This document shows positions 28,317 to 37,611 of a DNA stretch of 64,000 bases, piece by piece. Location of the stretch: contig NZ_CAJGZM010000004.1 in NCBI RefSeq assembly GCF_904846175.1, positions 186,001-250,000 on the forward strand, read 5' to 3'. The notes under the pieces are model-generated. The model searched no databases. It was not told the DNA's origin and worked only from the letters and a program-made list of their open reading frames with translations. How positions within the stretch are numbered: position 1 is the first letter of the stretch; each line of letters opens with the position of its first letter. The translations under genes and the position numbers were made by a program. The stretch comes from Psychrobacter immobilis. GTDB taxonomy: Bacteria > Pseudomonadota > Gammaproteobacteria > Pseudomonadales > Moraxellaceae.

Positions 28317-29984
28317 ATGAACGATATAAAAGATAATAACCGTTATAGCATCGCGCGCAGCTCTAAGTACTGGCAGCAGTTACAACAGTTAGCAGCTCAT
28401 CCGTGGTCGCTTGATAAACTATTTACCCAAGATACTGAGCGTACGAGCCGTTTTAGCACGCAGGTTGGCGCGCTATATATGGATTATAGCAAGCAGTGTA
28501 TTAATGATGCTGTGCTAGAAAATTTATTAAATTTGGCGGAAAGTTGCGAGTTATCAGACCGTATTAAATCTTTGCTGCAAGGCGCGATGGTGAATACCAG
28601 TGAGGAGCGTGCAGCGTTGCATACGGCTCTGCGTTTACCAGCTACCGCGAAACTACAAGTTGGTACGCAAGATGTTGTTACTGATGTGCACCAGAGCTTG
28701 GCGCGAGTTGCCAGATTGTCCGAGCGAGTACGCAGTGGTACATGGCGTGGATTTTCCGGCAAGGCGATTACCGATGTGGTTAATATCGGCGTCGGTGGTT
28801 CTGATCTAGGTCCACTGATGGCGACCACTGCACTTGATGAATGGGCAGATACTGCTATTGAAGTGCATTTTGTCTCCAATATGGACGGCACGCAACTTGA
28901 TAATTTACTTAAACACTTAAATCCTGAAACTACTTTATTTATTATCTCGTCTAAGTCTTTTGGTACCGTTGATACGCTATCCAATGCCAAAACAGCACTT
29001 TCATGGTTGCTTGCAACTGCAAAACTGCGTGCGGGTACAGAGGACAGTGTATTACGTCGTCATTTCATCGGTATCTCAGCCAACAATGAGAAAATGAGCG
29101 CGTGGGGTATTCATCCTGAGCATCAATTGCAGCTTTGGGAATGGGTTGGCGGCCGTTTTTCTTTATGGTCAGCGATTGGATTGGCTATTGCCATTCGTAT
29201 CGGTATCGATGGCTTTAAAGCGTTATTGGCCGGCGCTCATAGTATGGATGAGCACTTCGCGCAAGCGGGTTTTGTAGAAAATTTACCAGTATTATTAGGT
29301 CTACTTGCCGTTTGGAACAGTACCTTTTTACAAGTAAATGCTCATACGGTATTACCTTATGATGGGCGTTTAGAGTATTTACCCAGCTACTTGACCCAGC
29401 TTGAGATGGAAAGTAATGGTAAGTCGGTGACGCTGCATGGCGAGCGATTAGACTACGATACTTGTCCGATTTTGTGGGGTGAGATTGGCTCAAATGCTCA
29501 GCATGCTTTTTATCAGCTCTTGCATCAAGGGACGCAGCAAGTTTCTTGTGATTTTATCGCCTGTGTGCGGCGTTATAGTGATAAAGCCACCAATGCGTCA
29601 TTACAGCAGCAACATGAACTGTCTTTAGCCAATTGTCTAGCACAAAGTCGGGTCTTAGCTTTTGGCAATGCGGCGATTGCGGATGCTGATGGTCAAATCG
29701 CTTCTGACGCTGATAAATATAAATATTACCGTGGCAATCAGCCGTCAACGACTTTACTAATTGACGAGCTGACCCCGCATAGTTTGGGGGCATTAATCGC
29801 GCTTTATGAGCATAAGGTTTATGTGATGGCCAGCATTTGGGATATCAATCCGTTTGACCAATGGGGCGTCGAGATGGGTAAGCAGATGGCAGAGTCAGTG
29901 CATACCGCCATGCAGCAAGAGGGCGGTGAGCAGTTCGACAGCTCTACCAATCAGCTGTTACAGCATATTAAGCGGCTCTCTTAA
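28317..29984 (+). CDS. pgi: Glucose-6-phosphate isomerase
   Basis: Pgi interconverts glucose 6-phosphate and fructose 6-phosphate. The 555-residue protein shows VGVGGSDLGPLM-type phosphate binding (NIGVGGSDLGPLMA), the SNMDGTQLDNLL region, signature ISSKSFGTVDTLSNA, the active-site Glu region WVGGRFSLWSAIGL, and RGNQPSTTLLI. In Acinetobacter capsule loci, gpi sits beside galU and ugd as here. It starts 3 bases after galU stops. Confidence 0.95.
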   Translation: MNDIKDNNRYSIARSSKYWQQLQQLAAHPWSLDKLFTQDTERTSRFSTQVGALYMDYSKQCINDAVLENLLNLAESCELSDRIKSLLQGAMVNTSEERAALHTALRLPATAKLQVGTQDVVTDVHQSLARVARLSERVRSGTWRGFSGKAITDVVNIGVGGSDLGPLMATTALDEWADTAIEVHFVSNMDGTQLDNLLKHLNPETTLFIISSKSFGTVDTLSNAKTALSWLLATAKLRAGTEDSVLRRHFIGISANNEKMSAWGIHPEHQLQLWEWVGGRFSLWSAIGLAIAIRIGIDGFKALLAGAHSMDEHFAQAGFVENLPVLLGLLAVWNSTFLQVNAHTVLPYDGRLEYLPSYLTQLEMESNGKSVTLHGERLDYDTCPILWGEIGSNAQHAFYQLLHQGTQQVSCDFIACVRRYSDKATNASLQQQHELSLANCLAQSRVLAFGNAAIADADGQIASDADKYKYYRGNQPSTTLLIDELTPHSLGALIALYEHKVYVMASIWDINPFDQWGVEMGKQMAESVHTAMQQEGGEQFDSSTNQLLQHIKRLS

Positions 29985-30042
29985 GAGTGCCTGCTGTTAA
30001 TTTATTAATGCTGCTAATTCCCCAATAATGAAAGGTAAATTC

Positions 30043-31422
30043 ATGAGCGCTGATGCCATAGATAAATATAAGCATGAACCTGCACCCAAGCCATTTAGTA
30101 GTGCTGCCATAAATGCTAGCGTCTGCGTTCTTGTCGGTCATAGTATCGATGCCATTACCAGTGCCGTGGTGCTGGCAAGTCTCGGTCAGCAGGTTCATCT
30201 CTATGCGAATAAGGAATTATTGGCGCAGCAGTTACAACAGTATGGCTTTGAGCATCACCTGCAAGCGCTTTGGCAAATGTATGACCAGCAGCAACAGATT
30301 ATTAGCTATGCGCTGCCAAAGAGTGCTGATGAGTTAATACAGCGTTATGAAGTGGCGAGTGATAATGATGAGAAAAAATCAGTAGCGCTATATTGGTTAT
30401 TTTTAGACAGTATTAGCTCAGTATGGCTAGAGGACAGCTGGATTACCGCCTTTAATCATAGTCATGAGCAAGCATTACCGCTCGTCATGAGTGGTATTAA
30501 ACAGTTAGGGTCGGTTGCCTCATTATCCAAGCGTTTGCAGCGCGCTTGGGTATATTATTTACCGTTCGTATTTTTAAAAGACGGTGATGCTTATAGCTCG
30601 ATGTTAAACCCGTCGTTATGGTTGCTTGGTGAAAAAACGCCAAACAGCAGCCACCATCTAAATATGCTTCAACCATTAATGCAGCATGCACGTGCGACGC
30701 ATCATGCCGATATTGCCACCATAGAGTTTGCGCGTAGTAGTATCATGGCGATGCTCGCAACGCGGGTCAGCTTTATGAATGAGATGTCGCGCTTAGCCGA
30801 CAGCCAACAGGTAGATATCCAGCAGGTCAGCCATATAATGGGACTCGATGAGCGTGTGGGCAGTAGCTACTTGCAGGCAGGCTGGGGCTTTGGCGGTAAT
30901 ACGTTACCGACTGAATTGCTTCAGCTGCAGCAATCAAGTCAAGCGCAAAGTTTGGCCATGCCACTATTGCAATCGGTTATCCATATTAATGAAGATCAAA
31001 AAGAGCTGATATTCCGTAAGTTTTGGCAATATTTTGATGGTTTTATCGATAATAAAACCGTTATGATTTGGGGCGGTAGTTATAAAGCAGGCTCGGGACG
31101 GACGGCAGAGTCGGCTATTCACCCTTTATTAGCACTATTATGGTCTTATAATATTCGCACGCTAGTCTATAGCAATAAAGCGCAAACCGAGCTTGCCGCA
31201 CTTTATAAGCAGCAGCCATTGCTTGAATTAATTGACAATCCTTATCAACAGCTTAATGAGGCGCAGGCCATTTTTATTATCAGCTGGCTACCAGAAAACA
31301 GGTTAGATATTGCTAAGCTTAATGAGGAAGCGATGCCCGTATTCGATGCGCAAAATGCCTTGTCACGAACGCAGATAGATGGTTTGGTCGGCGACTATAT
31401 GGGGATTGGTCGCGCTAAATAA
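30043..31422 (+). CDS. UDP-glucose dehydrogenase-like protein lacking catalytic residues
   Basis: This 459-residue product aligns by eye with nucleotide-sugar dehydrogenases of the Ugd family: a Rossmann-like N-terminus (VCVLVGHSIDAITSAVVLAS), a central helix (IEFARSSIMAMLATRVSFMNEM), the loop SSYLQAGWGFGGNTLPTELLQL and a C-terminal UDP-binding-like domain (MIWGGSYKAGSGRTAESAIH). Two key features are missing. The dinucleotide GxGxxG is replaced by GHSIDA, and the catalytic Cys of FGGSCxPKD is Thr (FGGNTLPTE, residue 287), with the neighbouring Lys also lost. It is therefore unlikely to oxidise UDP-glucose. A gaaagg site favours ATG 30043 over 30028. It follows pgi by 58 bp in the operon. Confidence 0.75.
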   Translation: MSADAIDKYKHEPAPKPFSSAAINASVCVLVGHSIDAITSAVVLASLGQQVHLYANKELLAQQLQQYGFEHHLQALWQMYDQQQQIISYALPKSADELIQRYEVASDNDEKKSVALYWLFLDSISSVWLEDSWITAFNHSHEQALPLVMSGIKQLGSVASLSKRLQRAWVYYLPFVFLKDGDAYSSMLNPSLWLLGEKTPNSSHHLNMLQPLMQHARATHHADIATIEFARSSIMAMLATRVSFMNEMSRLADSQQVDIQQVSHIMGLDERVGSSYLQAGWGFGGNTLPTELLQLQQSSQAQSLAMPLLQSVIHINEDQKELIFRKFWQYFDGFIDNKTVMIWGGSYKAGSGRTAESAIHPLLALLWSYNIRTLVYSNKAQTELAALYKQQPLLELIDNPYQQLNEAQAIFIISWLPENRLDIAKLNEEAMPVFDAQNALSRTQIDGLVGDYMGIGRAK

Positions 31423-31483
31423 GGCTTTCTATCAGGTGTAAAATAAGCTCAGTAGACAAACAGTTATTAGTTTAAAGCTAAAT

Positions 31484-31526
31484 AAAAGCGCCGATTCATA
31501 TAAAAATTAACTGGCGCTTTTTTTTA
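31484..31526. terminator. Bidirectional terminator between ugd-like gene and phosphomannomutase gene
   Basis: Stem aaaagcgcc / ggcgctttt with a 20-base loop, A-rich on one side and an eight-T run on the other, between converging genes. Confidence 0.75.
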
Positions 31527-31559
31527 TAGATTCATACTGTATTCACAAATCAAAGCTAT

Positions 31560-33041
31560 TTAAGCAGTTACAGCGCCTTGGCTGGCAAGCCATTGCTGAA
31601 TCTCTTGGGTTTTAGTTTGTAGTAAATCCTTATCCCCGCGGCTTTCAATATTTAATCTGATCAGTGGTTCTGTATTTGAGGCACGTAAGTTAAAACGCCA
31701 TTCGCCAAAGTTCAAACTCAAACCATCAAGCATCGATTTAGTTGGATTTTCGATGCTAAACTTGGCTTCAATCGCTTTGATAATCGTCGGCGCCTCATGA
31801 GTGGTCAGATGAAAATTCAGCTCACCTGAGCTTGGATAGGCTGCAATATAACCGCTGACCAATGCTGATAACGTCTTGCCAGTAATCGATAATAATTCAA
31901 TGGTTAGCAGCCAAGGAATCATACCGCTATCGCAGTAGAAAAAATCGCGGAAATAATGATGTGCTGACATTTCGCCACCATAAACCGCGCCAGAATCACG
32001 CATGACCTGCTTGATAAAGGAATGCCCAGACTTGCTGATGACCGCCTTACCGTTATGCTCATAAATGACGGCTTCGGTGTTATAAATCACCCGTGGATCA
32101 TAAACAATCGACTCGCCTGCATACTTGTTTAAAAACGCTTGTGCCAGCATGCCAACGATGTAGCTACCATCAATAAATTCACCGTATTCATCAAATAAGA
32201 AACAGCGATCGAAATCGCCATCAAAGGCAATGCCAAGGTCGGCTTTATGTTCTAATACGGCTTGCTGAGTAGCGGTTCTATTGGCTTCAATCATAGGATT
32301 GGGAATGCCATTAGGAAAGCTGCCATCAGGCGTATGATGCAATTTAATCACTTCAATCGGTGCGCCAGCTTGTGTTAACTTATCGATTAATAAATCAACC
32401 ACGGGACCGGCGCTGCCATTTCCTGAATTAATAACCAGCTTCAGCGGCTTTAATTTATCAATATCGATAAAAGTCATCACATGATTGATATAGGCGCTTT
32501 TATCCGTCAGTAATTGTAGGTTGCCTAACGTATTATCAGTGATGAACTGCCCTGATTCTGCCAATGCTTGAATCTCTGCTAAACCATCATCGGCGCTAAT
32601 TGGTTTCGAGTGTTCTTTGACCAGTTTTAAGCCGTTATAATTAATAGGATTATGGCTTGCCGTGACTTCGATACCGCCCAATGCTTGATGGTAGCTGGTA
32701 GCAAAATAAACCTCTTCCGTACCTGTCATGCCCAAATCAATTACATCGACGCCGGCATCTAGCATGCCTTTGATGGTCGCTTGTTTTAGCTGCTCACTTG
32801 TATGACGAATATCGCTACCGATGACGATAGCAGGCTTTAAGTTTTTTAGTTCAGCGGTGGTATCAGCTACGTTATAACGCTCGAATAAAATTTGCGCAAA
32901 GGCACGGCCGATACGGTATGCGATAGCTTCGTCGAGATTGACACCAAGCTCACCGCGGATATCATAAGCTTTAAATGAATTGATAATAATAGGATTAAAG
33001 TCAGTGGCTGATTGATAGCCAGTAGTCGCAGAAGTGGACAT
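31560..33041 (-). CDS. Phosphomannomutase/phosphoglucomutase
   Basis: This alpha-D-phosphohexomutase (493 residues) interconverts hexose 1- and 6-phosphates and would feed GalU with glucose 1-phosphate or GDP-mannose synthesis with mannose 1-phosphate. Seen are the phosphoserine loop VTASHNPINYNGLK, the metal-binding loop FDGDFDRCFLFDE, the sugar-binding GGEMSAHHYF and the C-terminal phosphate-binding RASNTEPLIRLNI. The GGEMSAHHYF loop and length resemble AlgC/ManB of Pseudomonas and the pgm of Acinetobacter capsule loci. It converges on the galE-galU-pgi operon. Confidence 0.92.
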   Translation of the reverse strand: MSTSATTGYQSATDFNPIIINSFKAYDIRGELGVNLDEAIAYRIGRAFAQILFERYNVADTTAELKNLKPAIVIGSDIRHTSEQLKQATIKGMLDAGVDVIDLGMTGTEEVYFATSYHQALGGIEVTASHNPINYNGLKLVKEHSKPISADDGLAEIQALAESGQFITDNTLGNLQLLTDKSAYINHVMTFIDIDKLKPLKLVINSGNGSAGPVVDLLIDKLTQAGAPIEVIKLHHTPDGSFPNGIPNPMIEANRTATQQAVLEHKADLGIAFDGDFDRCFLFDEYGEFIDGSYIVGMLAQAFLNKYAGESIVYDPRVIYNTEAVIYEHNGKAVISKSGHSFIKQVMRDSGAVYGGEMSAHHYFRDFFYCDSGMIPWLLTIELLSITGKTLSALVSGYIAAYPSSGELNFHLTTHEAPTIIKAIEAKFSIENPTKSMLDGLSLNFGEWRFNLRASNTEPLIRLNIESRGDKDLLQTKTQEIQQWLASQGAVTA

Positions 33042-33195
33042 AATGATAAAATTCCTTACGCGTGAGCAGTGAAAAATGATTTAGTCATATCGGGATTATA
33101 AGTCAATAAGCGTTCAATGCTACACTAACGACAAAATCGTTATAAACTTAATAGGGTTCTATCTAATAACCAATAAAAGTATAAGAGTGTTTTTT

Positions 33196-34077
33196 ATGAG
33201 TAGCCTAGAAAATATGAATAACTTAGAAAGTAACGTTAAAGTGCCAACACCGGTACAAGGAACACCAGTTGCAAATGGCGAGTTGGCGGACTTATTGGCC
33301 TTAATGGCACGGTTGCGTGCTGATTGTCCGTGGGATAAAAAACAAAGCAATTATAGTCTCATTCCTTATGCGATTGAAGAAGCTTATGAGCTAGGCGAAG
33401 CGGTACAAAGTGATGATGACGAAGACATCAAAGGTGAGCTTGGTGATGTGCTGCTGCAAGTGGTATTTCATTGTCAGATGTATGCTGAGCAAGGGCGCTT
33501 TGATATGAGCGACGTGATTACCACTTTACAAGAAAAGCTCATTCGCCGTCATCCACATGTGTTTGAAGCTGAAACCCTCAAAGATGATGCGGCGGTAAAG
33601 ATACGCTGGGATGAGATTAAAGCGGAGGAGCAACAAGAACGCGCCGCACGAGGTAAACCACAGCGCCGTTTGGACAATACCAAAGCAGGCAGCGCGCTTA
33701 TGCAAGCGCAAGATGTGCAAAAACAGGCGTCAAAATTGGGTTTTGATTGGGAAGGCGTGAGCGGCGCATTTGATAAACTCGATGAGGAAATTGCCGAGCT
33801 AAAAAGTGAGCTGATAGATAAACCCCAAGTTGAAATCAAAGCTAATATCAGAGAGATTGAAAAAGAGCTTGGCGATTGCATGTTTGCGCTGGTTAATGTC
33901 GCGCGTAAATTAAACCTCGATGCAGAAACCGCAACCTTAACTTGTGTGCATAAATTTAAATCGCGTTTTGGCTATATTGAAGAACAGTTAGCCGCTGTTG
34001 GTAAGCGTTTAGAAGACAGTGACATTAATGAGATGGACGCACTGTGGGAAGCGGCGAAACAACATGAACGCGACTAA
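33196..34077 (+). CDS. mazG: Nucleoside triphosphate pyrophosphohydrolase MazG
   Basis: MazG hydrolyses NTPs and dNTPs to monophosphates and pyrophosphate, cleaning nucleotide pools and affecting ppGpp signalling. The 293-residue protein has two tandem MazG domains. The first holds LRADCPWDKKQSNYSLIPYAIEE-type sequence with EEAYELGEAV and KGELGDVLLQVVFH (the EExxE...ExxD metal motif). The second has DEEIAELKSEL and EKELGDCMFALVNVAR. The N-terminal 25 residues are an extra Asn-rich leader. ATG 33196 is preferred over GTG 33187. The 3' end overlaps the next gene by 14 bp. Confidence 0.95.
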   Translation: MSSLENMNNLESNVKVPTPVQGTPVANGELADLLALMARLRADCPWDKKQSNYSLIPYAIEEAYELGEAVQSDDDEDIKGELGDVLLQVVFHCQMYAEQGRFDMSDVITTLQEKLIRRHPHVFEAETLKDDAAVKIRWDEIKAEEQQERAARGKPQRRLDNTKAGSALMQAQDVQKQASKLGFDWEGVSGAFDKLDEEIAELKSELIDKPQVEIKANIREIEKELGDCMFALVNVARKLNLDAETATLTCVHKFKSRFGYIEEQLAAVGKRLEDSDINEMDALWEAAKQHERD

Positions 34078-34450
34078 TAAGACACCGCTAATGAGATTTG
34101 TAGCAAGCGTTTACTGCTGCCTAGCTGGTTGCTTAGTGATGATTGTCCTAACGCTTAGTCATGCTAATGCCGCTCCTTGTTTTGATAATGCCCAAAGTGC
34201 TTATGATTACTTACTGACGCAAGAAACAGTGCAAACCCAAGCACATGATCAGCGCAGCATTAATATCAATCGAGCGACAGAAGCCGAGCTTGTGTCATTA
34301 GACGGTATTGGCAGCAATAAAGCGCAGGCGATTATTTTATATCGTGAGATGTTTGGTGGCTTTAAGACGGTTGATGAGTTAACCAAGGTAAAGGGCATCG
34401 GCGCAAAAACCATTGAGAAGAATCGCAGGCGTTTAAGCGTGCAGGATTAA
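34064..34450 (+). CDS. Exported helix-hairpin-helix protein, ComEA-like
   Basis: This 128-residue protein has an N-terminal signal sequence (hydrophobic stretch CLAGCLVMIVLTL, ending near HANA) and a C-terminal ComEA-type helix-hairpin-helix DNA-binding domain: ININRATEAELVSLDGIG, then GGFKTVDELTKVKGIGAKT. Proteins of this type bind DNA in the periplasm and ComEA homologues act in DNA uptake during natural transformation, which is common in Moraxellaceae. That role is inferred. The start at ATG 34064 overlaps mazG by 14 bp; ATG 34091 would also keep the signal peptide. Confidence 0.8.
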   Translation: MNATNKTPLMRFVASVYCCLAGCLVMIVLTLSHANAAPCFDNAQSAYDYLLTQETVQTQAHDQRSININRATEAELVSLDGIGSNKAQAIILYREMFGGFKTVDELTKVKGIGAKTIEKNRRRLSVQD

Positions 34451-34626
34451 TCACGGTATTAATCACGATATTTTGTATTAATTAACCCCAATATTGACAA
34501 AATAGCATGTAAGTAAATGTCATAACACACCCACCGTGGTCAAAATTTGTTAAACTAGCAGGTACATCCGCCTGATAGACGCTGTGTTCGTCAGGGTGGT
34601 TAAGAATAAAGGCGAGGAGTAGATGC

Positions 34627-36957
34627 ATGGCCGAGCGTGCCGCCAAGCAGTTAGAACTGAATAAATCTGAATTACCAAATTCCATTACCGAAGTGATTGC
34701 AACCCTAACCCGAGCTGGGTTTGATGCCTATATCGTCGGTGGTGGCGTGCGCGACACTTTGCTAGGCCTGCGTCCAAAAGACTTCGACGCGGTCACTGAT
34801 GCCAAGCCCCATGAGATTAAAGACGTCTTTGGCAAGCGCTGCCGTATTATCGGTCGCCGCTTTCAATTGGCGCATGTCTACTCTGGGCGCGAGCTGATTG
34901 AAGTAGCTACTTTTCGTGGACCACCACTTAACGATTCTAATACCAATCAAGATGGTATGATTCTGCGCGACAATGTCTGGGGCGATATCAAACAAGACTT
35001 CGCCCGTCGCGACTTTTCTATCAATGCCCTTTATTATCAACCCCTTAAAGGCGTGGTGCATGATTTTTGCGGTGCGCTTGAAGATATCGATAATAAAATT
35101 ATCCGTCTGTTAGGCAATGCGCCGACTCGTATCGAAGAAGATCCGGTCAGATTGCTGCGTGCCTTACGTTTCAAAGCCAAGCTTGGCTTTGACTTTGATA
35201 GCGAACTAGCCGCACAGTTCCATGATGGCAACTGGTCATTACTTGAGCAAATCTCTCCGCATCGTCTATATGATGAAACGCAAAAGATGTTTACCGGTGG
35301 TTATTTGGTACCGCTATTGCCGCTATTGTTTGAGTCGGGCGCGATTGATAGTTTAGTCATTTACCCGCCTGCTGAACCAAGTGCTTTAGTGAAGCAAGTG
35401 GCTATTAATACCGACAAACGTATCGGCGCTGGCAAAAGCATCAATCCTGCCTTCTTTTATGCGGCGTTGCTGTGGGAAAATTACCTACATCAATTAGAAA
35501 AAGCCAAAAAACGCAATATGCCTTTTGCGGATGCGCAGATGCATGCAGCGAGCAAAGTCATTGACCGTCAGCGTATTAAGACCGCTATTCCAAAATTTGC
35601 GGAACAGTTTATCCGTGATATCTGGATATTGCAGCCAAAACTAGCCGCGCCGCGCAGCAAACAAATTGTCCAGCTGTCTGAGCACCCACGTTTCCGCGCT
35701 GGTTTTGACTTCTTATTATTGCGCGAGCAGTGTGGCGATGCCGAACATCCTCTATCAGAATCGACCAATGGTATGGGCGAGTGGTGGCATAACTACCAAA
35801 CCTTGACCGAACAGCAGCAGGATCAAGCGATTGACGATTTTGATGAAAATATTCGTCGCGGCGCTTATAAGCAAGCGCAGCGTGGTCGTGGGCGTAATCG
35901 TCAAAAACAGCAAACCTCGAATGATAATGGCAAGGTGACTCACATAGAAAATGATCAGCAAGATAAAGTAAACGGCAATGGTCATACCAAGCAAGCGGTC
36001 AATGATGCCTCAAACGTGCCATCACGTCGCCGCCGTGCTGCCAGTCAGTCTGCTCAGCAAGCTAATAACAGTGTCAGTAATGATGGTCATAATCAGGGCT
36101 ATGATAAGCAGCAAGCAACACAAGATAATAATGAGCTTGCGCAATTGCAGCAGTTATCACTTGCGCATACTGGTCATCAAGCGGCAAATAGACGCCACGA
36201 TGCCAAGCCTGCACCGTTATTTGTCATAGAGCATGAGAATGTTGTTCCGCCATTACGCAAGCAATTGCCAAGTGATGCGAAGTCGCCGTCTCAATCGTCA
36301 TCTAAGTCGCCCTCTAAATCTAAGCCGTCTAGCCAAGCGTTTGTAGAAAAAAACGCCGTGACTGACAATACAGTGACTCAGAAAGCAGAAAATAACAACG
36401 CCGCGCCTAAAGAGCAGTCTGGCAATCAAGCAGCAAAGCACCATGCTAAACCAAAGCAAAGTGATGCCAATGTTAGTACTGACTCAGGTTCTTCTAAAGC
36501 GCAGACGACAGAGCATGCTACGCGTACAGTAGCCAAAACGCCGGCGCTCGTTAGTATTAACAACGAGCCGATACCGCACAAACGTCGCCGCAGTCAGCCT
36601 ACTGTGATAGACAATAACAGTAGTAATGACCTTATAAATATCTCAGCCAATAGCAATAGCGTAGAAGCTAAAGCAGTCGATAACCAAGCGCAAAAAGCGG
36701 TGAGATATGCAAAAAAAGCGCCGAAGCTAGCGACTGAAGCTACCAGTAAAGTTAAAAGTAACAACGTTGAAAGTAAGGCTAAACAAGCAACTAAAACTTC
36801 AGAAGTAAAACCTACTAAAACTAGTAAAGATACTAAGAAACAGCCTGATCAAAGTCAGTCAGCTAAACATCAAACAGCTGCTAGTAAAATGAATGAGCAA
36901 AAAGGCCCTGTACCATCGAAGCGTCGCCGTCGTCAGCCAAGTGTTAATAACGTATGA
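34627..36957 (+). CDS. pcnB: Poly(A) polymerase I with very long disordered C-terminal tail
   Basis: PcnB adds poly(A) tails to RNA 3' ends and so promotes decay. The catalytic head is clear: AYIVGGGVRDTLLGLRPKDFDAVTDA with the DxD metal site, then RRFQLAHVYSGRELIEVATF, RRDFSINALYY and EEDPVRLLRALRFKAKLGFD, covering residues 1-230. A helical RNA-binding part follows to about 415. The remaining 360 residues are low-complexity Gln, Asn, Lys, Ser and Thr with repeated basic clusters such as SRRRRAA, HKRRRSQP and SKRRRRQPS. E. coli PcnB is about 450-470 residues with a much shorter basic tail. folK follows 26 bp later. Confidence 0.93.
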   Translation: MAERAAKQLELNKSELPNSITEVIATLTRAGFDAYIVGGGVRDTLLGLRPKDFDAVTDAKPHEIKDVFGKRCRIIGRRFQLAHVYSGRELIEVATFRGPPLNDSNTNQDGMILRDNVWGDIKQDFARRDFSINALYYQPLKGVVHDFCGALEDIDNKIIRLLGNAPTRIEEDPVRLLRALRFKAKLGFDFDSELAAQFHDGNWSLLEQISPHRLYDETQKMFTGGYLVPLLPLLFESGAIDSLVIYPPAEPSALVKQVAINTDKRIGAGKSINPAFFYAALLWENYLHQLEKAKKRNMPFADAQMHAASKVIDRQRIKTAIPKFAEQFIRDIWILQPKLAAPRSKQIVQLSEHPRFRAGFDFLLLREQCGDAEHPLSESTNGMGEWWHNYQTLTEQQQDQAIDDFDENIRRGAYKQAQRGRGRNRQKQQTSNDNGKVTHIENDQQDKVNGNGHTKQAVNDASNVPSRRRRAASQSAQQANNSVSNDGHNQGYDKQQATQDNNELAQLQQLSLAHTGHQAANRRHDAKPAPLFVIEHENVVPPLRKQLPSDAKSPSQSSSKSPSKSKPSSQAFVEKNAVTDNTVTQKAENNNAAPKEQSGNQAAKHHAKPKQSDANVSTDSGSSKAQTTEHATRTVAKTPALVSINNEPIPHKRRRSQPTVIDNNSSNDLINISANSNSVEAKAVDNQAQKAVRYAKKAPKLATEATSKVKSNNVESKAKQATKTSEVKPTKTSKDTKKQPDQSQSAKHQTAASKMNEQKGPVPSKRRRRQPSVNNV

Positions 36958-36983
36958 GCGGACAATAGAATAAAGTGATAACT

Positions 36984-37529
36984 ATGAACACGCCCTTTGA
37001 TGCTAGGGCTGACAATAGCAATGATGACGCGACTTGGGTTACCTGCTATGTAGGCTTAGGCAGCAATCTGACAAATGAGTTGGGTTCGCCTGTGGAGCAT
37101 CTGCAGCAAGCCGTTGCCACTATGCAAGAACAGGAGCAGATACGTGTAGTACGTGTGTCTTCCTGCTATGCATCAGCGCCGATGGGACCCCAAGACCAAC
37201 CAGATTTCATCAATGCGGTCGCAGGTTTTGAGACTACCTTGACTTCATTTGAGCTGCTTAATTTTTGCCAAGCGTTAGAGCTACAAGCTAAACGTGAAAG
37301 AGTTCGACGTTGGGGTGAACGTAGCCTTGATGTCGATATTTTATTATATGGTGACGTGCAAATATCAGAGACGCAATTAACGGTACCGCATGCTGGATTA
37401 CCTGAACGCAATTTTGTTTTGATACCGCTGCGAGAGTTAGCTCCAGAGTTGATTATTGCAGGTAAACCAATCACGGATTATCCGCTGAGTCACGATTGGA
37501 CAGGGTTAAAGTTACTATCAAATGATTGA
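36984..37529 (+). CDS. folK: 2-amino-4-hydroxy-6-hydroxymethyldihydropteridine pyrophosphokinase
   Basis: FolK transfers pyrophosphate from ATP to the hydroxymethyl-pterin in folate synthesis. The 181-residue protein has the family start CYVGLGSNLTNELGSPVEHL, the substrate loop SSCYASAPMGPQDQPDFINAV, and the signature RWGERSLDVDILLYG with the two metal-binding Asp. It begins with about 18 extra residues. ATG 36984 is chosen over GTG 36975. The pcnB-folK-panB-panC order also occurs in Pseudomonas. Confidence 0.95.
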   Translation: MNTPFDARADNSNDDATWVTCYVGLGSNLTNELGSPVEHLQQAVATMQEQEQIRVVRVSSCYASAPMGPQDQPDFINAVAGFETTLTSFELLNFCQALELQAKRERVRRWGERSLDVDILLYGDVQISETQLTVPHAGLPERNFVLIPLRELAPELIIAGKPITDYPLSHDWTGLKLLSND

Positions 37530-37611
37530 TGCATTGTTGATTAAAAAGTAGCAGAAAATTGGCATTTAGCAGTAGTACCAATCATTGATGGCTAAAATTA
37601 TTGAGGGTTAT

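Noticed and set aside
28484..28990. 168-codon reverse frame inside pgi
   Set aside because: Antisense shadow of the conserved Pgi sequence; no domain.
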